The notes under the pieces were generated by a model. It was not told the origin of the DNA. It searched no databases and worked only from the letters and a program-made list of their open reading frames with translations. A stretch of DNA of 64,000 nucleotides from Candidatus Enterococcus leclercqii (lineage in GTDB: Bacteria; Bacillota; Bacilli; Lactobacillales; Enterococcaceae), in the NCBI RefSeq assembly GCF_009933135.1, contig NZ_MAEH01000006.1, forward strand, positions 1 to 64,000, read 5' to 3'. Position numbers and translations under genes: made by a program. Below, one piece after another: positions 1 through 10,807 of the stretch (its first letter is position 1; each line of letters begins with the position of its first letter).

Positions 1-63
1 TATCGGAACTTCCTGAATTTTCGCTCAAGAATCTACATCATCCAAGGGCTGATTTTTGTTTAA
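1..63 (+). CDS. C-terminal 20 residues of a transposase (partial)
   Basis: The frame is open from the window edge and stops at TAA 61-63. The tail YRNFLNFRSRIYIIQGLIFV is aromatic and basic, like the extreme C-terminus of ISL3-type DDE transposases. Too little is present to tell whether the full gene is intact. Confidence 0.5.
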   Translation, partial: YRNFLNFRSRIYIIQGLIFV

Positions 64-78
64 GAAAGAGCGAAAAAT

Positions 79-117
79 AAAAAAGCGCTCAGGCAAGAAT
101 TTTTTCCTGCCTGAGCT
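79..117 (-). terminator. intrinsic terminator inside the IS end
   Basis: On the minus strand a 13-bp stem (GCTCAGGCAGGAA with TTCTTGCCTGAGC, one G-U pair) is followed by CGCTTTTTT. It faces transcription entering the element from the right, that is, from the minus-strand genes at 304-1814. The 166-303 interval contains no gene I can support. Confidence 0.7.
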
Positions 118-303
118 CATTCACTCATTCAATTTGAACTCACCAACACTATTTGACGAAGAGCCGTTTTTTTGTTCTTTTTGAGTTCGGTTGTCCCACA
201 TTGAAAGCGAATCGATACATACACGCAAGCCAAAAAGATTTTCTCTCTACATTCTCTTGTAACCTTGAAATAAAGAAGCGCTCATTAGATGTAGGCGGTT
301 AGC

Positions 304-990
304 TCAGTCTTCTTCAGTCATGCTCTCTCCTTTTTTTTGAAGACTATCTTTTTTGCTAACAAAATAAAGGCCGCTGCTGCCTAAAAGCAGTGGTGCTGCG
401 TACAGCAATACCAGCGAAATTCGCTGCCATAATCCTTTGTACGTAAAGTGCAATCCTTGAGAGATGCCATTAAATAGTGACGTCAACAGACAAGCGGCAA
501 ACAACAGCAGATAAATCTGCTGACCGCGGTGATTTTGCCGATCTTTGGCCATCGCAGACAAAATCAATGGAACTGCCAGCATCCCCACGATTCCTGCTCC
601 AGAAGCGCCCCCATGAATGATTGTTCCTAAGGTTAATCCTGATGTGCTGTGATTTGTTTTGAAAACACCGGTAAAAATACAATCCCCCACAGCAAAGAGT
701 GCCAAACCGACAAGCAGCAGTTGCCGCTTGCGACGATTGTCTCCTGATGTTAATTGCCAAACTCCCGGTAAAGACAAAAGCAATAGAGAGCCGGTCACAA
801 TAGATCCTCGTTCGAAGATGGTCTTCACCGGACTGCCAACACTTCCCAGATCACTTACCACTTGTCGCAAGGGATCATAGCCTGTTACTATCGGCCCTAA
901 TACATAAGGCAAGCCCCAGTCCCCTATTACAAACAAAAGCAATGAGACACTGCCCAGCAAAATAATTTTGTCAGTCTTTTTTGGTTTCAC
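304..990 (-). CDS. DUF998-like integral membrane protein
   Basis: A protein of about 228 residues with roughly six hydrophobic segments. The short loops carry conserved-looking motifs (SDLGSVGSP in the first loop, FKTNHSTSGLTLGTIIH near mid-protein) of the kind seen in DUF998 membrane proteins. I chose GTG at 988-990 because AGAAGGAAAG stands directly upstream; the in-frame TTG at 1008 has no ribosome site. The gene follows the 1005-1814 gene closely on the same strand, so the two are probably cotranscribed. The function is unknown; the family is found beside many unrelated genes. Confidence 0.65.
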   Translation of the reverse strand: MKPKKTDKIILLGSVSLLLFVIGDWGLPYVLGPIVTGYDPLRQVVSDLGSVGSPVKTIFERGSIVTGSLLLLSLPGVWQLTSGDNRRKRQLLLVGLALFAVGDCIFTGVFKTNHSTSGLTLGTIIHGGASGAGIVGMLAVPLILSAMAKDRQNHRGQQIYLLLFAACLLTSLFNGISQGLHFTYKGLWQRISLVLLYAAPLLLGSSGLYFVSKKDSLQKKGESMTEED

Positions 991-1004
991 TGTCTTTCCT
1001 TCTT

Positions 1005-1814
1005 TCAACGAATTCTGAAAAAATCGTCCGCCACCTGTTTCACCTGAACAAAAAAGCGCTCAGATTCCAACAGTCCTAGCCAACGTCGAATCACGATTGG
1101 CCTTTCATTCAGATAATCCGCCAGCTCTGCCAGTGGTACTTGCTCCCCAACTTCTAGTTGTCCAATCTTGGCTGTCAATGCCGCAAAAGGATTTTCCCGT
1201 GAGCTTCGAGAACTAGTAGCAGAGTTGCGGGGACGCCAAGGCTGCTCATCACGCTTGGAAGTAGCAATCGCTGCGGCCAGAGTCAATAAAGCTTTTTGAT
1301 CTTCTTCATAGATTGGCAGATTCGCCTGCGAAAAAGCCGACAATCTACGCTGAGTTGCTTCCGGAAGCTGCTGTTTAAGTTGGTGAGGGCTGATTTTTTG
1401 ATAGAGGCGTTGTGGGAAATGAAGGCCCGCCGCTACCTGTTGCAAAATCAGGTCTGTTCCCCGATCGATAGTGTGTAAACCTTTACGTACTTGAGCTGCG
1501 ACGGTTTCTGACACCCCCAGATGTTGGGCAAAATGAGTAGAGCCCAGCAAAAGCAGCTCTCCGGTAGCCACTGCCAGCAAAATAAACTGATATTTCACCT
1601 GACGGCCACAGCGGCAGTAAAGTTTTTGATCCCCATTAGGATAATGCGGGTCTTCTTTGAAATCTACCAACTGCCACTTATCTTCTTCCAAGAAGTGTTC
1701 TGTCAGAAACAGCGATTGCAGCCGATACTTCTTATGCTGGGTCAGTACTGCCTTTTGTTTCTCATTCAACTGTTCCCAAAGTATCTGCCGTTCTTGCATC
1801 GAAAGATCTAACAT
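1005..1814 (-). CDS. unrecognised soluble protein with a CxCG motif
   Basis: A 269-residue protein I do not recognise. It is predicted soluble and glutamine-rich. Residues 65-72 read YCRCGRQV, a possible half metal site, followed by a hydrophobic stretch and GSTHFAQHLG, a pattern I associate with Firmicute proteins of unknown function. The last 60 residues look like a small winged-helix or helical domain (LAELADYLNERPIVIRRWLGLLE). It sits upstream of the DUF998 gene on the same strand and is divergent from the HNH-like gene at 1898, 83 bases away, so the pair could share control. A weak ribosome site (GGCAGG) precedes the ATG. Confidence 0.75.
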   Translation of the reverse strand: MLDLSMQERQILWEQLNEKQKAVLTQHKKYRLQSLFLTEHFLEEDKWQLVDFKEDPHYPNGDQKLYCRCGRQVKYQFILLAVATGELLLLGSTHFAQHLGVSETVAAQVRKGLHTIDRGTDLILQQVAAGLHFPQRLYQKISPHQLKQQLPEATQRRLSAFSQANLPIYEEDQKALLTLAAAIATSKRDEQPWRPRNSATSSRSSRENPFAALTAKIGQLEVGEQVPLAELADYLNERPIVIRRWLGLLESERFFVQVKQVADDFFRIR

Positions 1815-1897
1815 CGGCTTGCCTGCCTTTCGTTTTTCTCATCTCCAGTGTATCATATCGTTAACAACATGCGATTTAAAAGAAATGAGGCTCTGTT

Positions 1898-2674
1898 ATG
1901 TCCTTTGTTCAAAGCAATTATCCTGGAGCGACGTGTTCTATCTGTCATCGCAAGCTTACATTGCTCCTAAAAGGCAACACTGCTGCTGAAAATCTTGCCG
2001 TCTGTTTTCATTGCAAAACCGTGACTACTTTGGCCGGGAATGCTGTTAAAAAGATGCTCCACACACAGTTATCTGCAGACCAACAGCAGCTACTTCACAG
2101 GTTCTCAGAGACGTTGCCTGAATCAGCCACTTACAAAGGTCGCGGTAGTCAGCTGCGCCTGGCAGCTGATACCACTTTTCAGCGCCGCTGGCTAAGCTTG
2201 AGGGAATACGAGCGACAGTTTGGCGAAACGTTGACAGTCGGTACCCCAGACCTACGATTGTCACCTGATAGCTGCAAATGGTGTGGCAAACAATTGCCTG
2301 CTGGAAGGCGTTCCTTTTGTAAAGACAGCTGCTCTCGCAATTACACCAAAGCGACGTTTACCAAACGCAGCACACCAACAGTTCCTTACCGTATCGCCTG
2401 CCGTGACGGCTTTTATTGTCGTATAACCGGTCTTGATTTAGCATATCACAATCGCTTTGATCAACGAATCCCAGCCAGCAATGGGGAGCTTACTATCCAT
2501 CATCTGATTCCCGTTTCTCAGCAAGGAACTGACTATGAAGCCAACCTAATAACCCTCAGTTATAGTGCCCACCTGGCTTATCATCAAGGAGATCCTGCAA
2601 TCACCGCTAAGCTAGATGAAATCCGAGATGCTCGCTTAGCCGAACCCACTGGTAACAAAATGTACTGGCGGTAA
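1898..2674 (+). CDS. HNH-nuclease-like zinc protein
   Basis: A 258-residue protein with three cysteine or histidine clusters. C13-x2-C16 and C36-x2-C39 form a likely N-terminal zinc ribbon. C126-x2-C129 and C141-x3-C145 form a second zinc knuckle with a basic loop (KQLPAGRRSFC). Residues 198-229 carry an HNH signature: H201-H202-L-I-P, then N216 and H225/H229. The CxxC-RR-FC-C knuckle in front of HNH is also seen in other HNH nucleases. It is probably a metal-dependent DNase or DNA-binding protein. No phage, restriction or toxin partner is adjacent. It is read away from the CxCG gene at 1005-1814. Confidence 0.7.
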   Translation: MSFVQSNYPGATCSICHRKLTLLLKGNTAAENLAVCFHCKTVTTLAGNAVKKMLHTQLSADQQQLLHRFSETLPESATYKGRGSQLRLAADTTFQRRWLSLREYERQFGETLTVGTPDLRLSPDSCKWCGKQLPAGRRSFCKDSCSRNYTKATFTKRSTPTVPYRIACRDGFYCRITGLDLAYHNRFDQRIPASNGELTIHHLIPVSQQGTDYEANLITLSYSAHLAYHQGDPAITAKLDEIRDARLAEPTGNKMYWR

Positions 2675-2680
2675 ACAAAA

Positions 2681-2726
2681 AAACACCGGCTGCTCAGCCT
2701 GAAGGGAAAGCTGGCAGTCGGTGTTT
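2681..2726. terminator. intrinsic terminator, probably bidirectional
   Basis: Arms AAACACCGGCTGC and GCAGTCGGTGTTT form a 13-bp stem with one wobble. It sits between the convergent HNH-like gene (ends 2674) and the GH1 gene (ends 2799). Confidence 0.8.
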
Positions 2727-2798
2727 TGGTGTATCCCGAAATCTCGCGATACGATTGTTGGTTGGTATTTCATACGGCTTGCGCCGGTAAAACCAAAA

Positions 2799-5583
<2,785 letters not shown>

Positions 5584-5864
5584 GATGGTCTCGCTCCTTT
5601 TCTTGTTTCACGTTTTAAAAAGATTTGGCGGCTTTTTCTCGGTGGCCTACCGAAACCAAAGCCTGCAACAATAATAATGGCGTGCGACCCGTTTTCCGGA
5701 AGTCTGGTTGCAACAGCGGTATCGCTTACATATTCATCATAAAGGGTAATCGGTTTCAAAACCAGTCTTCACCGCTTTTAAGAAACATGTTACAGAAGAA
5801 AAAACAGATAAATTTGAAAACAATTAGCCATCCGAGCCCCCACAAAGCGAAGTGAATAGTAATG

Positions 5865-5910
5865 AAAAAAGAGGTAACTTCGGCTCTTTACCCGAAGTTA
5901 CCTCTTTTTT
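5865..5910 (-). terminator. intrinsic terminator of the amino-acid ABC operon
   Basis: A perfect 19-bp inverted repeat (GAGGTAACTTCGG core) with A and T runs on both sides, able to work in either direction. It lies downstream of the minus-strand permease gene. The rest of 5584-5864 holds the EIIC promoter region, in which I see no convincing -35/-10 pair and no antiterminator hairpin. Confidence 0.88.
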
Positions 5911-5917
5911 GTTTGTG

Positions 5918-5975
5918 ATTCACATTTGGTCATGTCCGCTCTAAAGGACGGTAACTCAGCGATTGTCACAACTCC
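5918..5975 (-). repeat. dispersed intergenic repeat, module 1 (copy next to a terminator)
   Basis: Read on the minus strand this contains GTTGTGACAATCGCTGAGTT, then ACCGTCC and GGACATGACCAAATG. Similar sequence recurs at 7891-7940, 8072-8128, 41811-41870 and 44933-44981, each time beside a terminator hairpin. Confidence 0.55.
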
Positions 5976-5985
5976 ATTTTTCAAT

Positions 5986-6660
5986 TTATTTTTGCGCAAT
6001 CAAACCCATCTGCCGGTTCAAATAGATTTCCAAATGCTTTTGCAACCAGCCAATGGCAATGCACAAGCCCCAATAAACCAAGGCGACCAAAACATACATG
6101 CTCATATAATCAAAAGTACGCCCACCGACAATTTTAGCTTTTTGAAAAATATCGGGAATTGTAATCATTGCTGCTAAAGACGTACCTTTTACTAAATCCA
6201 TCGCTACATTTCCCAGAGCAGGCACAGATAGTCTCAGGGCCTGTGGCAAAATGATCAAGCGAACTGTCTGGGGAAAGTTCAATCCCAAGGCATATGCCGC
6301 ATCCCACTGCCCGCGATCTACCCCATTGATTGCCCCTCGATAGATTTCACCAATAAATGCGCTACTCGTCAAAGTGAAGCAAATGATTGCCGCACTCAGC
6401 GCTGGTAGCTGATACGGCAGTCCAAAATACAACAGAAACAGCAACACCAACGCCGGAACACCTCGTAAAAAGGACAGGTAAAAAGCGATCACTCCTCGTA
6501 AGATTCGGCTTGGCAGCATTGCCAAAACCGTCAAAAAGATTCCCAAAATATTTCCCAGTAAAAAGGTCACTACGCTGATTCCCAGTGTGTATTTCAGGCC
6601 CTGCAAAATGAAAGGCAGCGACTCCAGCATCAAAGAAAAATCTAGTTTTGGGATATACAT
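5986..6660 (-). CDS. amino-acid ABC transporter permease
   Basis: A 224-residue HisM/GlnP-type permease with about five membrane segments. The EAA loop that docks the ATPase is at about residues 127-165 (GQWDAAYALGLNFPQTVRLI then ILPQALRLSVP). The start overlaps the stop of the binding-protein gene by one base (TAATG), so the two are translationally coupled. The sequence is of the polar-amino-acid class; cystine or a basic or acidic amino acid are all possible. No ATPase gene is found in the operon, so the complex must use an ATPase encoded elsewhere. Confidence 0.92.
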   Translation of the reverse strand: MYIPKLDFSLMLESLPFILQGLKYTLGISVVTFLLGNILGIFLTVLAMLPSRILRGVIAFYLSFLRGVPALVLLFLLYFGLPYQLPALSAAIICFTLTSSAFIGEIYRGAINGVDRGQWDAAYALGLNFPQTVRLIILPQALRLSVPALGNVAMDLVKGTSLAAMITIPDIFQKAKIVGGRTFDYMSMYVLVALVYWGLCIAIGWLQKHLEIYLNRQMGLIAQK

Positions 6661-7514
6661 TAGTCTGCCGTCACCGTTTCAGTGACTTCTTGTTTTGGCT
6701 TAACAGAAACATCCGTTTGAAAATACGTTTCGGAAATCTTCTTCATAGTCCCGTCTTTTTGCATTTCTTTTAGTACCGTGTCGACCTTTTCTTTCAAGGC
6801 ATCATGTCCTTTGACAAAGAGGAAACCAGTAAAATTGGCGTTGAAATAAACATCTTCCAAAATTTTGACCGGGATATCCGGCAATGCGCCCACTGACATT
6901 TTTTGCAGATAGTAGTCGTTTAAAATCACGTCAGTGCGACCATTTGCAACATCAGTCAAATACTGATCGTTCGTCGCGTTGTCATAGGTCACCAGCTGGG
7001 CACCATATTTTTCGGCGATCTTCATATAACCTGTATTCGGTTCACCAGCAGCTTTTTTTCCTTTCAGGTCTTCAAGCGACTTAATCCCGGAATCATCGCT
7101 TTTGCGAACAATCATACTATCAAAGGAATATTTAATCGGTTCAGACAGCATGAATTTTTTTGCCCGTTCGCCGGAAAGACCAAAATCATTGGCCGCAAAA
7201 TCTGTTTCCCCACGATTGACAGAAGCGATTTGGCCGTCCACATTGTATTCCTTAAATGCGACCTTAAGATCTAGACGTTTGCCTACTTCCTTGGCAACGT
7301 CGACATCATAGCCTACCAACTGATTTTTATCATTATAATAAGAAGAAGGAAACAGTGTGCCAGAAGTTGCTACTGTTAACGTCTGATTTTTGGTCACTTG
7401 TTCCCAACTTGTGTCTTGTGCTGTTTGTTTACCTTCACTGCTTGCTTCTCCACCACAGGCCGCCAATAAAAGCCCACTGACCGCCAAAACTGCTGTCACC
7501 CACCATTTTTTCAT
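6660..7514 (-). CDS. amino-acid ABC transporter substrate-binding lipoprotein
   Basis: A 284-residue family 3 solute-binding protein. Residues 1-20 are a lipoprotein signal with the lipobox LLAAC, so the mature protein is anchored at C20. The binding fold runs from about residue 45 (QTLTVATSGTLFPSSYYN) to 260, with the family pattern GYDVDVAKEVGKRL and the hinge region DFGLSGERAKKF. GGAGGAAC precedes the ATG. It is first in a two-gene operon with the permease at 5986-6660. The ligand cannot be fixed from sequence alone. Confidence 0.92.
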   Translation of the reverse strand: MKKWWVTAVLAVSGLLLAACGGEASSEGKQTAQDTSWEQVTKNQTLTVATSGTLFPSSYYNDKNQLVGYDVDVAKEVGKRLDLKVAFKEYNVDGQIASVNRGETDFAANDFGLSGERAKKFMLSEPIKYSFDSMIVRKSDDSGIKSLEDLKGKKAAGEPNTGYMKIAEKYGAQLVTYDNATNDQYLTDVANGRTDVILNDYYLQKMSVGALPDIPVKILEDVYFNANFTGFLFVKGHDALKEKVDTVLKEMQKDGTMKKISETYFQTDVSVKPKQEVTETVTAD

Positions 7515-7572
7515 TTTTGTTCCTCCATTTTGTAAAAAATTGTTGATTCACCCGACAGCCTGAACAACTAAT

Positions 7573-7601
7573 TTCATAACGAAACACTCAATTCATTTCA
7601 A
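7573..7601 (-). promoter_or_regulatory. sigma-A promoter of the amino-acid ABC operon
   Basis: On the minus strand TTGAAA (7596-7601) and TATGAA (7573-7578) are 17 bases apart, about 60 bases upstream of the binding-protein start. The A+T-rich 7602-7890 stretch further upstream holds no gene I can support. Confidence 0.55.
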
Positions 7602-7890
7602 AAAAACAGCCATCGTATGCCTCAAGATTATTTTTAACACAGCAGCAGAGTTATAACAAACAATAAGCACTGTACTACTATAAAAAATCCGATAATTACA
7701 CTTGTATATTCATTATTTCAAACAACTAAACAGGAACCAGAGAGAAATATCATCTAACAGTTTATCAATCTGTTATAAACGTCTAATACGCAAAATTAAA
7801 AATAACAAATGAATGTGAAATAAGTAATTTTCAAGTGCTAAACAGCGGCTGTTTAACCACAATTAATTAAAAAAATACGGATGAGGAAAA

Positions 7891-7940
7891 CTTGTGACCA
7901 CCTGTATGTCTTAGTCCGAAAAGCGAACATGACCAAACGT
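7891..7940 (+). repeat. dispersed intergenic repeat, module 1
   Basis: Plus-strand copy containing CTTGTGACCACC, TTAGTCCG and GCGAACATGACCAAACGT. It is an inverted match to 8072-8128 on the far side of the terminator at 8021-8066, so this terminator is bracketed by inverted copies. Confidence 0.55.
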
Positions 7941-7954
7941 ATAAAAAGAAAAAA

Positions 7955-8020
7955 TGAATGCTGCTGACTTCCCTTGATGAAATCAAAGAAAGTCTACGTT
8001 TAAAATTTTTTAGCAATAAA
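7955..8020 (+). repeat. dispersed intergenic repeat, module 2
   Basis: TGAATG..GCTGACTT..TTGATGAAATCAAAGAAAGTCT..TTTAAAATTTTTTA, then CAATAAAAAG. The same sequence with about 30% change stands in front of the hairpins at 17036 and 56153. Confidence 0.6.
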
Positions 8021-8066
8021 AAGCCGGCGACCTTCCAATATTTTTAATGGCAGGTCGTCGGTTTTT
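8021..8066 (-). terminator. intrinsic terminator of the RpiR gene
   Basis: An 11-bp stem (GCCGGCGACCT with AGGTCGTCGGT) with A/T runs on both flanks, 75 bases downstream of the minus-strand RpiR gene. Confidence 0.75.
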
Positions 8067-8071
8067 GGAAT

Positions 8072-8128
8072 CTCACGTTTGGTAGTGTTTGGTTCATAGG
8101 GCGGTGACTCAACTATTCTCACAGCTCC
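8072..8128 (-). repeat. dispersed intergenic repeat, module 1 (inverted copy)
   Basis: The minus-strand reading contains GAGCTGTGAGAATAGTTGAG, TCACCGCCC and CTACCAAACGTGA, related to 5918-5975 and 41811-41870. Confidence 0.55.
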
Positions 8129-8140
8129 TTGTCTGGAAAT

Positions 8141-8899
8141 TCAGGCATCAGGCATAAAAGCTTGTAGTTCTTTAGCGACTTGATGGGCTAAAATCTCAAT
8201 CAGCGCAATTACCGGTACTTGTGTCGTCAAATTAAGATGCGCTTCTCGCGGACTGCCAACTTCCGGCATGTAATAGGAAATATTGTAATCTGCTATGCGA
8301 GCGATGGTAGAATTTTCATCATTTGTGATACTGAGAACCTGCGCACCATAGCGCTTGAAATCCATTGCCTGGTCGATCATCTGCTCTGTTTCTCCAGATA
8401 CGGATAAGATGATTGCCAAGGTATTTTCCAAACCTCGCGGCGGGATGGGAGCAAAGGGATCGGCAATGCTGTAAGCGTTGATCTCCATGTTTGTGAAATA
8501 GCGGCTGCCATACATCCCTAGAGTACCGCTCGTCCCAATGCCGGAAAAAGCGATATGGCGGCTATTTAAGATCAACTTTACCGCCGGCTCTAAGACATCT
8601 CGATAATTGTCGTCGTTGACCTTTTTCAAAAAGTTATCCACTTGTACCGTAGCATCATAAAAATAATCAAAGGAGCGCTGTTGCCTTTGTTGTTCTTCTT
8701 TCAGAAAGTATTTGAATTCTGAAAAGCCATCAAAGCCTAGTTTTGTCAACGTCCGCAAAATCGTAGAGGTAGAAACATGGGCTGTCTCCGCCATTTCGCG
8801 AATCGTCAAACGCCCCAGTCCCTCAAAATGTTCAATGATATAACGATACACCACCATCTCTAGTTCATTGAGTGTCTTTACCTTCTCTGTATCGAACAT
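8141..8899 (-). CDS. MurR/RpiR-family transcriptional regulator
   Basis: A 252-residue regulator. The N-terminal helix-turn-helix (about residues 1-75) includes LTIREMAETAHVSTSTILRT. A SIS sugar-phosphate-binding domain (about residues 110-235) includes AFSGIGTSGTLG and ILSVSGETEQMI, the phosphosugar loops. Members sense a sugar phosphate and repress or activate nearby sugar genes. No sugar gene is directly beside it; the closest are the EIIC-GH1 operon 2.5 kb away. It is flanked by terminators, so it is a single-gene unit. It resembles the RpiR protein at 41942-42676 in architecture. Confidence 0.9.
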   Translation of the reverse strand: MFDTEKVKTLNELEMVVYRYIIEHFEGLGRLTIREMAETAHVSTSTILRTLTKLGFDGFSEFKYFLKEEQQRQQRSFDYFYDATVQVDNFLKKVNDDNYRDVLEPAVKLILNSRHIAFSGIGTSGTLGMYGSRYFTNMEINAYSIADPFAPIPPRGLENTLAIILSVSGETEQMIDQAMDFKRYGAQVLSITNDENSTIARIADYNISYYMPEVGSPREAHLNLTTQVPVIALIEILAHQVAKELQAFMPDA

Positions 8900-8998
8900 C
8901 TGCCTGCTACCTCTTTTCTTTTTCCACCTGATTTTTTCTATACTATCAGGATACCTGTTTCCAAGAAAAAAGACCAGACGAATCTAAGAACTGAAGCA

Positions 8999-10474
8999 TT
9001 AACGACTCTCAGTCTGTACCAGTTTTTGATCAGCCAGAATCCAGACTTCATCTGCTACGTTTTGAACAAAATGGGCGTCATGAGAGGTGAACAGAACTGT
9101 ACCCGGATACGCCTTTAGCAGTTTTTCGAGGGCTGCTGTCGTTGCTAAATCAATAAAATTCGTGGGCTCATCCAAGACCAACACGTTAGCAGGCTCCAAG
9201 AAAATGCTGGCGATCGCCAGTCGTGTGCGCTGCCCACCACTTAATTGAACTATCGGAGTCAAAAGTGATTGTGGTGCAAAATCTAAATTGTGCAGTAAAG
9301 CGCGAATAAAGGGCTCTGGCTGCTGCGTTTCCTTCAATAGATACCTTAAAAGAGGTTCAGTAGTAATCATGTCATAAGCCGTTTGTTGATAGACGGAGAA
9401 GCGGACTTTTGGAGACAAGCGAATGCCAGGTTTTTCAGCGACAATCCATTGCAGCAATGTTGTCTTTCCGGTACCGTTGCCCCCAGTTAACGCAATTTTT
9501 TTACCCAAACCAAACTGAAAATCAGCTTTCTCCAACAATACTTTATCCCCAACCAACAATTGAACTTCTGCTCCTTGGATTGGAAAAGGATTATGCATCT
9601 GCAACGCGGGAGGATTTGGAAAACGTAGAGGCGGCTTTTCTTTGGTTTTTTCCGGTTCTTCAAGCCGCTCCAGTCGACTCATAGCCGCCTTGGCTCCTTT
9701 ATGGAGGTTTTTTTCCACAGTATCTTTCTGCTTAGAAGCAGACAAGCGATCCGGCTTTATTTGCTGCTGTTTTTTGCGGCGGGATACGGTGGCCGCTTTT
9801 TGCGCTTGTTCCTGTTTTTTTTGAATTGTTTTCTCTATTCGCTGCTTCTCCTTCAAAAAATTTTCGCGAGTCTGCTGAGCCGTCTTGGCAGCAAGCTCTT
9901 TTTGTTCCTGATAAGCGGCAAAATTGCCTTTATAAACAGTAACTTTTCCGTCAGCCACCTCCCAGATTACCTCAGCCAAATCATTTAAGAACTGCCGATC
10001 ATGGCTAATAAAAAACAAGGTGCCATAATAGTAACGAAGTTCATCGGTCAAAACTTCGATTCCTTCTCGATCTAGGTGGGTCGTAGGTTCATCCATCACC
10101 AGTGCTGGCTGATAATCCGCCAACACTTGAGCTAAACGAAATTTTGTTGCTTCGCCGCCACTCAATGCCTGTAGATTGTCTTGTTGCGGCACTTGCAATC
10201 GACTCATTAATGCCAACTGATCACCCGTCTCTGGCAACACTTGAGCCATCCCCCCTTGTGGAAACCACCCGAAAGAAACCTCACGTTGAATCTTTCCAAT
10301 ATCCGGCATCAATTCACCAGTAATTAGTTTAGCCAGGGTCGTCTTCCCACTGCCGTTGTCGCCGATGATGCCAATGCGTTGATTTTCATATACTTGCAGC
10401 TGCGGAATTTCCAAGATCTTTTTTCCATTAAAGGCGATTTCAATATTTTCTAAGCGCAATACTAATTCTTCCAT
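8999..10474 (-). CDS. ABC-F ribosomal protection ATPase, Msr/Vga class
   Basis: A 491-residue cytoplasmic ATPase with two ABC domains and no membrane segment. Walker A motifs are GDNGSGKTT (about 38-46) and GGNGTGKTT; signatures are LSGGEATKFRLA and LSGGQRTRLAIA; Walker B motifs end DEPTTHLD and DEPTNFID. The long, lysine- and glutamine-rich linker between the domains (about residues 200-300) is the antibiotic-resistance domain of ABC-F proteins, which reaches into the peptidyl-transferase centre and displaces bound drug. Length and sequence fit Msr/Vga/Msr(C)-type proteins better than translational housekeeping EttA/Uup types. I chose the ATG at 10474 (AAAGGAG nine bases upstream) over an upstream in-frame start that would run through a hairpin. 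Expression is likely drug-induced, because a leader peptide and terminator precede it. The drug range (macrolide, lincosamide, streptogramin) is inferred. Confidence 0.88.
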   Translation of the reverse strand: MEELVLRLENIEIAFNGKKILEIPQLQVYENQRIGIIGDNGSGKTTLAKLITGELMPDIGKIQREVSFGWFPQGGMAQVLPETGDQLALMSRLQVPQQDNLQALSGGEATKFRLAQVLADYQPALVMDEPTTHLDREGIEVLTDELRYYYGTLFFISHDRQFLNDLAEVIWEVADGKVTVYKGNFAAYQEQKELAAKTAQQTRENFLKEKQRIEKTIQKKQEQAQKAATVSRRKKQQQIKPDRLSASKQKDTVEKNLHKGAKAAMSRLERLEEPEKTKEKPPLRFPNPPALQMHNPFPIQGAEVQLLVGDKVLLEKADFQFGLGKKIALTGGNGTGKTTLLQWIVAEKPGIRLSPKVRFSVYQQTAYDMITTEPLLRYLLKETQQPEPFIRALLHNLDFAPQSLLTPIVQLSGGQRTRLAIASIFLEPANVLVLDEPTNFIDLATTAALEKLLKAYPGTVLFTSHDAHFVQNVADEVWILADQKLVQTESR

Positions 10475-10497
10475 ATACAAGCTCTCCTTTTGCTGCC

Positions 10498-10524
10498 GAC
10501 TCATTTTTTTACAAAAAATGAGTC
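10498..10524 (-). other. A/T-rich hairpin next to the ABC-F ribosome site
   Basis: A perfect 12-bp inverted repeat (GACTCATTTTTT with AAAAAATGAGTC) ends five bases before the AAAGGAG ribosome site. It could mask the start, add a second control step, or form part of an alternative fold with the GCTCATTTTTCGTAA stretch in the leader. Confidence 0.5.
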
Positions 10525-10701
10525 GACATCTTTTCAATGCGCACGTACAACGTTATCGCTGCAACATGCTAGGACTGCTTGCAAAGTTGTTTTCTGAGAT
10601 TCACTGTCAATTCTATTTAGCTTCCTTCAAACTAGTCAATAGACCAGCTTGTCACAAGGTAGCCGGCTTTCATCAAATCAGCTCCCAATTTATCCGAGGA
10701 C

Positions 10702-10742
10702 AAAAAAACGTCAAGAACAGTCCTATGCTGTCCTCGACGTTT
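10702..10742 (-). terminator. leader terminator (attenuator) of the ABC-F gene
   Basis: On the minus strand AAACGTCGAGGACAG pairs with CTGTTCTTGACGTTT over 15 positions, with two G-U pairs, followed by seven T. The two imperfect positions are A-C mismatches in the plus-strand RNA, so the hairpin is meant for minus-strand transcripts. It lies between the promoter and leader peptide on one side and the ABC-F start on the other, about 230 bases before the gene, so it can shut off the gene before it is transcribed. Confidence 0.82.
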
Positions 10743-10807
10743 AATCAATTACGAAAAATGAGCAGACTCCGCCCATGAAATGTCGACTTTGCAAGACTTT
10801 TAGAGGA

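Larger units (their letters stand above)
1..165 (+). mobile_element. 3' end of an insertion sequence, probably ISL3 family
   Basis: The first 63 bases are an open frame ending in TAA whose last residues (YRNFLNFRSRI) resemble the C-terminus of ISL3-family transposases. About 75 bases further, positions 139-165 read on the minus strand as GGCTCTTCGTCAAATAGTGT and onward, which has the form of an ISL3 terminal inverted repeat beginning GGCTCTT. I therefore place the right end of the element at about 165. The left end and most of the transposase lie outside the window. The family assignment rests on remembered motifs, not on a database search. Confidence 0.6.

Noticed and set aside
5584-5864. 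BglG-type antiterminator or sigma-54 promoter before the EIIC gene
   Set aside because: No RAT-like hairpin and no TGGCAC-N5-TTGC element was found; the control of this operon cannot be read from the sequence.
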